DNA from: JAUZPB01 sp037140715
Lineage (GTDB): Bacteria; Bacteroidota; Ignavibacteria; Ignavibacteriales; SURF-24
Length of the DNA: 45,514 bases
Assembly: GCA_037140715.1 (NCBI GenBank)
Contig: JBAXDX010000012.1
Span: forward strand, 1 to 45,514
Reading direction: 5' to 3'
In this document: in pieces, positions 17,557-25,471 of the stretch
Layout: each line of letters begins with the position of its first letter
How positions within the stretch are numbered: position 1 is the first letter of the stretch
The notes under the pieces: generated by a model
The model's database searches: none
What the model was told of the DNA's origin: nothing
The model's input: only the letters and a program-made list of their open reading frames with translations
Position numbers and translations under genes: made by a program

Positions 17557-17590
17557 AAAAAGGCGAAGAGTTATCTTCGCCTTTTTTTTT
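17557..17590 (+). terminator. Intrinsic terminator of groESL
   Basis: GGCGAAGA (17562-17569) and TCTTCGCC (17574-17581) form a perfect 8-bp stem with a GTTA loop, flanked by an A-run and followed by nine T. The DNA from 17591 to 17768 shows no further gene or clear signal. Confidence 0.95.
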
Positions 17591-17768
17591 GCCCGTCTGG
17601 CAGGCAGTTATATTAAACAGTTGTAAGTTCTGATATCATGCTGATTAATAGCATTGAGTGGTTGCTTAATAAAGCCTTATCAACTATTTTAATCATGATA
17701 AATTTTAAAATTTTATGTGCCTTTTAGTGAATACTGGTATCAATACCCGGTCAGAAGACTAAAGGGAA

Positions 17769-17927
17769 ATGGGTATATGGTCTGTAATTTTCTTAATCAT
17801 ACTCATAATTATAATCTTAAGCGCTTTATGGAAGATGATTAAGATTATGACTGAGAGAGAAATTAGCTGTGCATCCGGAAAGTCCACGGATGGCATGGTA
17901 TATCACAAAGAGTATATTGACGTTTAG
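17769..17927 (+). CDS. Small single-pass membrane protein (52 aa, unrecognised)
   Basis: An ATG at 17769 opens a 52-codon frame ending TAG at 17925-17927, 3 bp before tsaD. The product starts MGIWSVIFLIILIIIILSAL, one strongly hydrophobic helix, followed by a basic stop-transfer segment (WKMIKIM) and a polar tail with one cysteine. A purine-rich AAAGGG lies close upstream. The topology and tight spacing to tsaD favour a real gene, but I recognise no family. It could instead be a translated leader for tsaD or a chance frame in AT-rich DNA. Confidence 0.5.
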   Translation: MGIWSVIFLIILIIIILSALWKMIKIMTEREISCASGKSTDGMVYHKEYIDV

Positions 17928-17930
17928 ATA

Positions 17931-18956
17931 ATGAATGTATTAGGAATAGAAAGTTCGTGTGATGAGACTTCAGTCGCAGTCATTTCCAATGATAAATTAA
18001 CCAGCAATTTAATTTCATCGCAGGATTTTCATGTAAACTATGGAGGTGTTGTTCCTGAGCTTTCGAGCAGGGCGCATCTTCAGATAATTGTTCCTTTGCT
18101 TAAGAATGCATTAAAACAATCCTGTATAGAGCTGAAAGATATTGATTTAATATGTGCCACGGCGGGTCCGGGACTAATCGGGGCGTTGCTTGTAGGTCTT
18201 ACATTTGGAAAATCTCTTGCATATTCGTTAAAAAAACCTTTTGTTCCTGTTAATCATATTGAGGGGCATATATATTCAGGTTTTCTGATGGAAGAGAAAC
18301 CGGAGTTTCCTGTGCTGACACTTGTTGTTTCGGGGGGGCATACGTTGCTTCTGATAGTAAACAGCGATGAGGAGATTATTAAACTTGGTTCAACGGTCGA
18401 TGATGCGGCCGGTGAAGCTTTTGATAAAACTGCCAAAATGCTGGGGCTTGGTTATCCGGGCGGACCAAAGATTCAGAAGTCTGCGGAATCCGGCGACCCG
18501 CTTAAAATTCCTTTCCCTGTAGCTAATCTTAAAAATCCTTATGACTTTTCCTTCAGCGGACTTAAAACCGCAGTATTAAGGTATCTTCAGCATAATTACG
18601 GAATGGAAAAGATTGTGCCGGAGTCTGATATTCCTGACATCGCGGCTTCATTTCAGTATATTGCCATAAAATCTTTAATTAAAAATACCGAGAAAGCTCT
18701 GAAGGAATTTAATATTAAATCTCTTTCGCTTGCAGGCGGAGTAGCTGCGAACAGGGCACTAAGAAACGCTTTAACTGACCTTGCACAAAAATATAAGAAG
18801 AAAATCGTAATACCTGACTTTGTTTACTGCGGTGATAATGCCGCAATGATAGCTTACCGCGGGAGTAAGGTTTATCAGTCGGGGAAACGCTATAATTTTG
18901 ATTACAACGCCTTCCCGGGGTTAAAATCCAATACATTTATACCTAATGAAAAATAA
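17931..18956 (+). CDS. tsaD: tRNA N6-threonylcarbamoyladenosine transferase TsaD
   Basis: The 341-residue protein begins MNVLGIESSCDETSVAVI. It has the metal-binding VNHIEGHIYSG, the ASKHA-fold nucleotide loops (LVVSGGHTLLL, DDAAGEAFDKTAKMLGLGYP) and LSLAGGVAANRALR. With TsaB, TsaC and TsaE it installs t6A37 on ANN-decoding tRNAs. It overlaps the chorismate mutase gene by 11 bp, starting a compact four-gene unit through 22024. Confidence 0.97.
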   Translation: MNVLGIESSCDETSVAVISNDKLTSNLISSQDFHVNYGGVVPELSSRAHLQIIVPLLKNALKQSCIELKDIDLICATAGPGLIGALLVGLTFGKSLAYSLKKPFVPVNHIEGHIYSGFLMEEKPEFPVLTLVVSGGHTLLLIVNSDEEIIKLGSTVDDAAGEAFDKTAKMLGLGYPGGPKIQKSAESGDPLKIPFPVANLKNPYDFSFSGLKTAVLRYLQHNYGMEKIVPESDIPDIAASFQYIAIKSLIKNTEKALKEFNIKSLSLAGGVAANRALRNALTDLAQKYKKKIVIPDFVYCGDNAAMIAYRGSKVYQSGKRYNFDYNAFPGLKSNTFIPNEK

Positions 18957-19329
18957 TTTTATTAAATTAAAATTCTCACGGCTTGAATCTCTTTCGGTTG
19001 TGGAAAAAGAAAAGCTGTTAAAAAAACTGCGCAACAAAGTGGACTTTTTCGACAGGATGCTTGTCCGTATCTTAAATCAGCGCACGAAATCAGCCGTCAT
19101 GATTGGCAGAATAAAGACATCTCTTGACCAGCCTACATATAACCCTGAACGTGAACGACAGGTAATCGGGAAAATAAACCAGAATAACCAGGGACCGCTT
19201 ACAGAGGAAGCAATTTATAGAATTTATGAACGAGTTCTCGACCAGTCCCGTGCAATCCAAAATGCTGAAAGCCATAAGCTTATCAGAAATTCAGACACTC
19301 CTAAAAGCGAAGATATAAAGCCGGTATGA
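18946..19329 (+). CDS. Chorismate mutase, AroQ class, monofunctional
   Basis: The 127-residue all-helical protein keeps the spacing of the E. coli AroQ active site: R29, R46, K57, R69, E70, then S101 and Q105. The residue corresponding to the E. coli aspartate 48 is asparagine here (N66). The reaction is chorismate to prephenate for Phe and Tyr. No prephenate dehydratase or DAHP synthase domain is attached and no aro genes are adjacent. It overlaps tsaD upstream and mltG downstream (ATGA, 4 bp), so its expression is tied to unlike neighbours. The first 20 residues are an extension without clear homology. Confidence 0.8.
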   Translation: MKNNFIKLKFSRLESLSVVEKEKLLKKLRNKVDFFDRMLVRILNQRTKSAVMIGRIKTSLDQPTYNPERERQVIGKINQNNQGPLTEEAIYRIYERVLDQSRAIQNAESHKLIRNSDTPKSEDIKPV

Positions 19330-20348
19330 GTAAGCTACTTGCTAAAAGAGATTCGTATTATGTCGCTGCCTTTTTTTTTATTGTGCTTGCTCTGCTTGTC
19401 TATACATTTTTTACTCCAAACAACTATTCTCAGCCGGAGCCTGTTACTTTTGAGATAAAGCGGGGCGAAACCATTAACAGTATGATTGATTCGCTATATG
19501 AACACGGCATCATCCCAGGCAGGGTAAATATGCGGGCTGTAGGTTTTATACTTGGAGGCGGAAGAACTATTAAAGCCGGACGTTATCTGATTCCTAATGG
19601 CTTAAGCTATATCGAACTGCTTGAGCTGTTTATACTCGGTAAAAGGGAAGTCCCCTTATTAATAGATATTTATCCGGGTATTACAATATTTGAAGCTGCC
19701 CATCAGTTGCAGGAAAAAATAAATCTTGATTCAGCCGGGGTTATCAGACTATGCCACGATAAGATATTCATGAATAAGCTTGGTATAAGTGCGCCTTCAC
19801 TTGAGGGATACCTTATTCCCGGCTCATATTACTTTTACCGGAATACCCCGGCTAAAGAAATCTTTCAGAAAATCAACATTGAGTTTAATAAATTCTTTAC
19901 CGATTCACTAAAACAAAGGGCACGCAACGTCAGGCTTAGTGCAACGGAAGTACTTACCATTGCTTCAATCATAGAAGGTGAATCGACTAAACCTGATGAG
20001 TATTCAACAATTGCCGGAGTCTATTACAACAGACTTAATAAAGGGATGAAACTTCAGGCAGACCCTACGGTTCAGTACGCCAGAATGGGGAAGTGGAAGA
20101 GACTTTATAATAGTGATCTCGACATAAATTCACCGTATAACACATATATGAATTTCGGACTGCCACCAGGGCCGATTAACAATCCCTGCCGCGCCGCTAT
20201 TGTGGCTGCACTTTATCCGGCTCATCATGAGTATATTTATTTTGTCGCTGACGGCTCGGGCGGGCATAAATTTTCATCAACTTATAACCAGCACTTGAAA
20301 CTGGTTAACCAATACAGACAATGGCTCAAAAAACAAACGTCAAGATAA
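19326..20348 (+). CDS. mltG: Endolytic murein transglycosylase MltG (YceG-like)
   Basis: The 340-residue protein has one N-terminal membrane anchor (about residues 12-30) and then a periplasmic YceG domain. The catalytic glutamate E217 lies in TIASIIEGEST. Conserved blocks include GVYYNRLNKGMKLQADPTVQYA and SPYNTYMNFGLPPGPINNP. MltG cleaves nascent glycan strands and sets their length. It overlaps both neighbours, by 4 bp upstream and 28 bp downstream, so it is clearly in one operon with tsaD and the Big_5 lipoprotein. Confidence 0.95.
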   Translation: MSKLLAKRDSYYVAAFFFIVLALLVYTFFTPNNYSQPEPVTFEIKRGETINSMIDSLYEHGIIPGRVNMRAVGFILGGGRTIKAGRYLIPNGLSYIELLELFILGKREVPLLIDIYPGITIFEAAHQLQEKINLDSAGVIRLCHDKIFMNKLGISAPSLEGYLIPGSYYFYRNTPAKEIFQKINIEFNKFFTDSLKQRARNVRLSATEVLTIASIIEGESTKPDEYSTIAGVYYNRLNKGMKLQADPTVQYARMGKWKRLYNSDLDINSPYNTYMNFGLPPGPINNPCRAAIVAALYPAHHEYIYFVADGSGGHKFSSTYNQHLKLVNQYRQWLKKQTSR

Positions 20349-22024
20349 TTTTTAGAATAATCCTGCTGGTATGCTGTTCAATAATACTGACTGACTGTGC
20401 CAGCCAGCTTTCGCCGGGCGGGGGAGATGTTGATATTATTCCGCCTGAAATAACAGATGTTTATCCCGCCAATGGTACGACTAATTTCCAGGACGACCAT
20501 ATAGAGCTTCAGTTTTCTGAATATGTCGATAAAACCAGTCTTCAGGCTGCTGTCTTTATCTCGCCTGCTTTCGATTCGCCACTCGAATACGACTGGAATG
20601 GTGCTTCTGTTAATATAAAATTTCCGGAGAAGCTTAAAGACAGTATTACTTATGTTTTTACCATAGGAACCGACCTTGTCGATCTTAATAATCATAACAG
20701 AATGGCAAAAGCTTTTTCCTTAAAATTCTCAACCGGCGGCAGGATTGACCGCGGAATGATTTTCGGCAATATATATGATGAAAATCCATCGGGGACGATG
20801 CTTTATGCCTATACGGTTAACTTTGCCGATACAGTTGACCCGTCTAAAATGAAACCGGTATATGTCTCCCAGACAGGGAAAGACGGCGCTTTTCAATTGC
20901 CAGGTCTGGCTTTTGGTTATACTTACAGAATCTTTGCGGTTAAAGATGAATTTAAGGATTTTCTCTATCATATCGGAGATAATCATTATGGCGCTCCTTA
21001 CAGGGATGTAATCTTATCGGAAAATGATTCTCTCTTTAAGAATCTTAACTTCTTCCTTGCGCAGGAAGATACAATCAGTCCGAGACTGCTTTCAGCCGCG
21101 ATGACGGACCGCTTTCATATTCTTGCCGAATTCAGTGAGCCGGTTGACAGTCTGCTTTATCCCGCTGATAATTTCTATCTGTCTGACTCGACCGCAGATA
21201 AAAAGATAATACCAAAATACTGCTTCCGGGGCAGGGGAAAGAGAAATGAAATGGTGCTTTCCGTTGCTGACTCTCTCTCCGAACATAACAATATTTTCCT
21301 TATAGCGAATAATATAACCGATAAAACCGGTAATAAAACTAACTTTGACTACACAAGGCTGACGGTTACTGCTAAACCGGATACCAGCGCACCGGTTTTA
21401 ATCAAAACAATCCCGCCTGACAGAAGCAATAATATTGACGTTAAAAGTCCCGGTTTTAGTTTTTTCTATGATGACGGGTTTGATTCGTTAAAATTAAGGC
21501 AGTCTGTCAACGCCTCCGATAAAGCCGGCGCAGCGTTGCCGATAAAAATAAGCATGATTGACGATGCCTCCTTTACGGTCAGAATCATGGCTGAATTAAA
21601 GCCGGGAACTGATTATTCAATAACTATTAATCTGAAGAACCTGTCCGATGCTGCCGGCAACCGGACTGACTCAGTTTACAGATATACCTTTGCTACATTT
21701 TCAGGACAGGAATTTACGGGTGTCTCCGGAATTGTAATACCCGGCGCAGGTATGACTGACAATAATATTCAGGTTGTACTTCAGAATATAGAGAAAGATA
21801 AGCCGGTGTATAAAAAGAAGACAGGTAAAAAGCATGAATTTGACTTTAATAAAGTGGAGCCTGGGAAATATCAGATATGGAGTTACCAGGGCAAAGATTC
21901 CGCTTCCGGTTTCTCCTTCGGCAGGCCGTACCCGTTTATTAAATCAGACAGATTTATTTTCTATCCGGATACGCTAAACCTCAGAGCACGCTGGCCGGTC
22001 AGCGATGTGATTATCAGGTATTGA
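20321..22024 (+). CDS. Ig-like (Big_5/SbsA-type) domain lipoprotein
   Basis: This 567-residue protein has a lipoprotein signal ending in LTDC (C26), followed by a Gly-rich linker. The first Ig-like domain begins IIPPEITDVYPANGTTNFQD (about residues 40-140), a common start of Big_5 domains in Bacteroidota lipoproteins. At least two further Ig-like repeats follow (PRLLSAAMTDRFHILAEFSE; APVLIKTIPPDRSNNIDV), plus a carboxypeptidase-regulatory-like stretch near GMIFGNIYDE. Location should be an outer-membrane or periplasmic lipid anchor. Function is unknown. The overlap with mltG suggests co-expression in wall or envelope work. Confidence 0.75.
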   Translation: MAQKTNVKIIFRIILLVCCSIILTDCASQLSPGGGDVDIIPPEITDVYPANGTTNFQDDHIELQFSEYVDKTSLQAAVFISPAFDSPLEYDWNGASVNIKFPEKLKDSITYVFTIGTDLVDLNNHNRMAKAFSLKFSTGGRIDRGMIFGNIYDENPSGTMLYAYTVNFADTVDPSKMKPVYVSQTGKDGAFQLPGLAFGYTYRIFAVKDEFKDFLYHIGDNHYGAPYRDVILSENDSLFKNLNFFLAQEDTISPRLLSAAMTDRFHILAEFSEPVDSLLYPADNFYLSDSTADKKIIPKYCFRGRGKRNEMVLSVADSLSEHNNIFLIANNITDKTGNKTNFDYTRLTVTAKPDTSAPVLIKTIPPDRSNNIDVKSPGFSFFYDDGFDSLKLRQSVNASDKAGAALPIKISMIDDASFTVRIMAELKPGTDYSITINLKNLSDAAGNRTDSVYRYTFATFSGQEFTGVSGIVIPGAGMTDNNIQVVLQNIEKDKPVYKKKTGKKHEFDFNKVEPGKYQIWSYQGKDSASGFSFGRPYPFIKSDRFIFYPDTLNLRARWPVSDVIIRY

Positions 22025-22216
22025 ACTGCTGTATGATGACTGAAAATATCGAAAACAGATATGTTATTTATGATATTATGCTCTGATTTATCAGTACTTT
22101 ATTATTTTTTGTTTCTGTTCTTCAACAGGCGGATTCCCGTTGCCAATGTATTTTCTCACCGGCTCAATATTATCAGGTTATGTATGCTGTATATGGATTT
22201 TAGTTTTATTTTGTCT

Positions 22217-22292
22217 GATGGGCGTTGCCACATCGTTGATATATAACACCTCCTCAGGACTGCCGTAATAAAAGTTCTGAATTAAAATATCG
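22217..22292. repeat. REP-like element, short copy, with shared array flank
   Basis: GATGGGCGTTGCCACATCG (22217-22235) forms a GATG-GGC-GTT-GCC-A-CATC hairpin. A second weak stem region follows (CCTCCTCAGGA). At 22268-22292 lies a 25-bp flank identical to 45433-45457. The 45.3-kb copy has the same opening hairpin with a compensating loop change and a longer interior, so this looks like an internally deleted copy of a dispersed palindromic element. Confidence 0.75.
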
Positions 22293-22298
22293 CTAAAT

Positions 22299-22542
22299 AC
22301 ACTAAAAGAGTCGGCGAATACACTAAAAGAGTCAAAGAATACACTCGGAGTGTATTTAAATACTCTTTTAGTGTATTCTTTGACTCTCCGAGAGTATTAA
22401 AATACACTCCGAGAGTATTAAAATACACTCCGAGAGTATTAAAATACACTCGGAGAGTATTAAAATACACTAAAAGAGTATTCGCCGACTCTTTTAGTGT
22501 ATTCTTTGACTCTTTTAGTGTATTTATCAACACTTTCAGACT
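22299..22542. repeat. 21-bp modular dyad array, copy 2 (12 boxes)
   Basis: Twelve 13-bp boxes start every 21 bp exactly, from 22299 to 22530. Each has the form ACWCT-NNN-AGWGT; the centres in order are AAA, AAA, CGG, TTT, CCG, CCG, CCG, CGG, AAA, TTT, TTT and a decayed TTC. The 8-bp linkers are CGGCGAAT, CAAAGAAT, ATTTAAAT, ATTCTTTG, four ATTAAAAT, ATTCGCCG, ATTCTTTG and ATTTATCA. CGGCGAAT/ATTCGCCG and CAAAGAAT/ATTCTTTG are reverse complements, as if units had been inverted. Since the period is 21, the minus strand is open across the array and reads heptads such as NTLGVYF; I do not call that a gene. Confidence 0.95.
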
Positions 22543-23086
22543 ATCCTGGCATTCTGTTTGCTTATTTTAAGATTCTTATTTCTTCTTCCCGGAAGTCAAT
22601 TGTGTTAAAACCACGATATTCTTAGCCGGTGAGGAGGGTATCAGCTAATAAACTGAGTTTTTTTACCATGCCCGGTACAGTCAGTTTTATTATGAACTAA
22701 ATTTTATTATGATTTTCAAAGATGTCGCAAATCATGAGCACATGATGATAATGTAAGATATTAAAAATGTAAACCGGGAGAAGATAACCTTCCCGGACAA
22801 TTGAATATGGCAATATATCATTCTGATATTTATAGGTTTAAGCGTGTAATTAAGAACTATCCAAATAAAACAAATACCGATTACAATAAAGAATTTTAAC
22901 ATCTGCTCAATTCAGAGTTACAAAGTTTTTCAAAGGCGAATGTATAACGGTGCCGGGTACAGGAAAAAAATAATAATCAAATTTGTTTTGATACTGGTTT
23001 TTAATAGTATGAATTATTAACTTACCATAAGTTATTCTTTACAAAATTATTTTTTTATTATTGTTTTCTAAATATCAGGGATACTT
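22543..23086. other. Gene-free spacer before pyrF
   Basis: No convincing coding frame is visible on either strand. A hairpin CCGGGAGAAG/CCTTCCCGG with one bulge lies at 22774-22796, without a T-run. Two near-matching words, GCCCGGTACAG and GCCGGGTACAG, occur near 22670 and 22950. Together with the array and the REP-like element to the left, the region from 22025 makes up a 1.06-kb stretch without genes. Confidence 0.6.
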
Positions 23087-23899
23087 ATGACCTCACAGGA
23101 AAAGCTGCTCGGTAAAACTCTTAAAAATAAACACATTGCCGTTGGTTTAGACCCGGATTTAAGTAAAATTCCGGGATTTCTTCATTCCGAAGATAATCCC
23201 ATTCTTCAGTTTAATAAAATAATAATCGACTGTACTGAAAAATATGCAGCGAGTTATAAGCTTAATTTTGCTTTTTATGAAAAATATGGTATTGAAGGAA
23301 TGGAAACGCTTTTTCAGACAATCGAATATATCCCGGAGGATATGCTGGTTATCGCTGATGCCAAAAGGGGAGATATCGGTAACACAAGCCAGATGTATGC
23401 TGCCTCTGTATTTGATTATTTCAGGGCGGATGCTGTTACGCTTCATGCCTATATGGGCGAGGATTCTATCGCGCCGTTTCTAAATTACCATGATAAAATT
23501 AGTTATATCCTTGCTCTTACATCCAATAAAGGTTCAAATGATTTTGAAAAGCTGAAAATGGATGACGGCTCATACTTGTATCAGAAAGTTATAAAAAAAA
23601 CGCTGGAATGGAATCAGTTTAATAATTGCGGTATTGTCTTTGGCGCTACAAATGAAACTGAGCTGGAAGAAAATATCGGCTCGTTTGGCAGTCTGAATGT
23701 ATTGCTCCCCGGCATTGGTGCGCAGGGAGGTAATCTTGAGCGCGTGGTTAATGCTTTTAAGTTAGTTGACAAGGATAACTTCCTGATTAACGTAAGCCGT
23801 TCGCTTTTGTACAAGGACAACAGCCGTGAGTTTGCCCGCGCTTCAAGAAATGAAATTATTTCGCTTAATGAGGAGATTGAGAGAATTCTGAATCCCTGA
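23087..23899 (+). CDS. pyrF: Orotidine 5'-phosphate decarboxylase (type 2)
   Basis: The 270-residue protein has IAVGLDPDLSKIP at its start and the catalytic block LVIADAKRGDIGNTSQMYA, with the Asp-Lys-Asp charge network. The C-terminal phosphate site is around LLPGIGAQGGNLERVV. It converts OMP to UMP in pyrimidine synthesis. The longer form of this enzyme (about 270 residues, DAKRGDIGNT) is the type 2 class. It stands alone: no other pyr gene is nearby. Confidence 0.95.
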   Translation: MTSQEKLLGKTLKNKHIAVGLDPDLSKIPGFLHSEDNPILQFNKIIIDCTEKYAASYKLNFAFYEKYGIEGMETLFQTIEYIPEDMLVIADAKRGDIGNTSQMYAASVFDYFRADAVTLHAYMGEDSIAPFLNYHDKISYILALTSNKGSNDFEKLKMDDGSYLYQKVIKKTLEWNQFNNCGIVFGATNETELEENIGSFGSLNVLLPGIGAQGGNLERVVNAFKLVDKDNFLINVSRSLLYKDNSREFARASRNEIISLNEEIERILNP

Positions 23900-23977
23900 T
23901 TTATTGCGGGTGTTAATTAAATTTTAAGGTTTTTAAGATAGTATCTGTGTATTTTTGACATATATGAGGTTTTTATT

Positions 23978-25456
23978 ATGAAGAAATTATATGCCTTTGG
24001 TGAAAAAGCGCTTTATGGACTTTGGGAATCAGGTCTGCTTAATAATATTCTTACAACTCAGAATGGTGATAGAATTATTGTTCTTGATTATGGTTCGCAT
24101 GACCATGATCTGGATGGTCCCGATTATAAAAATGCAAAGTTACAGATAGGCGGACTTACTTTTAACGGTGATATTGAAATCGATACGAATTATCAGGACT
24201 GGATAACCCACGGTCATAACTGCGACCCGAAATATAACAGCGTTATACTTCATCTTTTTCTTAATAACAAGGGGCGTTCATACTTTGTTTCTAATAAGGA
24301 GGGCAGAAGTATTGACTCAGTCTGCCTTGCCGATTATATCACTCAGAAAGATCTCGACAGGTTTAACCTTAACCAGGAAGATTACTCAAATTATGTTGCT
24401 TCAATAAAATGCCACAGGAAAAATATAAAAGTTGAGGAGAAGCTGAAATCTGATTTCGTGAAAGAACTTGGAATTATCAGGTTCCAGAAAAAATGCGACA
24501 GAATTTATAACAGACTCAAAGAACTGGCATTCCTTAAAGAACTTCACCTCAAAGAACCTGTAACCGGCTATGATCTTTCGGAGAGTTTCCATAAACGCGA
24601 GTTTGCTTATACCGATTTCCAGTCCCATGACCTGTGGAATCAGCTTTTTTATGAATTGCTGTTTGAAGCTCTGGGATATGGAAAAAATAAACAGATAATG
24701 CTCAGTCTTTCGCAGGAAGTAACTCTTAGTTTTATTGGTCAGATAAAGGGAGAAAATGACAGTTCATTTGTAATATTATCCCTGCTTCTGATGGTTGCGG
24801 GTCTGATTCCAAAGGATGATGAAATTCATTCTGACGATAGCATGGAGTATATCCGTCGCATAAGGAATGACTGGGATAATCTTACTGAGAAATATGACGG
24901 AAGAATGTTTAATGAAACTGACTGGCAGTTTTTTCGCTCCAGACCGCATAATTTCCCGACAATCAGGCTTGCAGGCGGAGCTGTAATCGTTCAACGACTG
25001 TTATATAAAAATCTGATTGAGAAAATTCTGAGAATATTTAATAACACAGATGATTCTCAGGTTATTGTAAAACTTATCAGATCTCTTTTTATCATAAAGG
25101 CAGAAGGTTTTTGGATTAATCATTTTACTTTTGAAAAGCCTGCCAGGGAAAATCTTAATTATTTTATCGGTGCTAACAGAGCTGATGAGATAATTGTAAA
25201 TGTGCTGTTTCCATTTCTGTCTGTGTTTAGTGAAGTTCATGGTAATAAAGAACTTTCAAAAAAAGTATTTCTGATTTACGGTGCTTATCAACAGGCTGAA
25301 GAAAACAGTATAATTACCCGGGTATCAGAAGGACTTTCCATTCAGCATCTGATATGTAGCAGCGTAATGTCACAGGGAATGATTGAGCTGCATAAAAGCT
25401 ATTGCTCAAAATCCAGATGTGGCGAATGTAAAATTGGCAAAGCGATAGTTACCTGA
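23978..25456 (+). CDS. DUF2851 family protein
   Basis: The 492-residue protein matches DUF2851, a family of unknown function common in Bacteroidota/Chlorobiota. It opens with EKALYGLWESGLLNNILTTQNGDRI, followed by the conserved acidic/histidine region GSHDHDLDGPDYKNAKLQIGG, GDIEIDTNYQDWITHGHNCDP and VILHLFL. That D/H/E cluster within the first 110 residues could bind metal. The C-terminus has a cysteine cluster CSKSRCGECKIG. No signal peptide is seen, so it is probably cytoplasmic. It converges on the bifunctional nuclease gene with 15 bp between stops. Confidence 0.8.
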   Translation: MKKLYAFGEKALYGLWESGLLNNILTTQNGDRIIVLDYGSHDHDLDGPDYKNAKLQIGGLTFNGDIEIDTNYQDWITHGHNCDPKYNSVILHLFLNNKGRSYFVSNKEGRSIDSVCLADYITQKDLDRFNLNQEDYSNYVASIKCHRKNIKVEEKLKSDFVKELGIIRFQKKCDRIYNRLKELAFLKELHLKEPVTGYDLSESFHKREFAYTDFQSHDLWNQLFYELLFEALGYGKNKQIMLSLSQEVTLSFIGQIKGENDSSFVILSLLLMVAGLIPKDDEIHSDDSMEYIRRIRNDWDNLTEKYDGRMFNETDWQFFRSRPHNFPTIRLAGGAVIVQRLLYKNLIEKILRIFNNTDDSQVIVKLIRSLFIIKAEGFWINHFTFEKPARENLNYFIGANRADEIIVNVLFPFLSVFSEVHGNKELSKKVFLIYGAYQQAEENSIITRVSEGLSIQHLICSSVMSQGMIELHKSYCSKSRCGECKIGKAIVT

Positions 25457-25471
25457 ATAAAAAAAAATAAT

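Noticed and set aside
22061..22246. 61-residue hydrophobic frame
   Set aside because: It runs into the REP-like hairpin element, has no ribosome site and no recognisable domain.
22341..22458. CsrB-like sRNA with GGA hairpin loops
   Set aside because: Only some boxes contain GGA, and most have AAA, TTT or CCG centres; no promoter or terminator frames the array.
22282..22533. 83-residue heptad-repeat protein on the minus strand
   Set aside because: The frame is open only because the period is a multiple of three; the plus strand encodes similar words. No ribosome site or non-repeat domain.
22299..22542. CRISPR array
   Set aside because: Units are 13 bp with 8-bp linkers, linkers are reused and appear as reverse complements, and no cas gene is nearby. 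True CRISPR has longer identical repeats and unique spacers.
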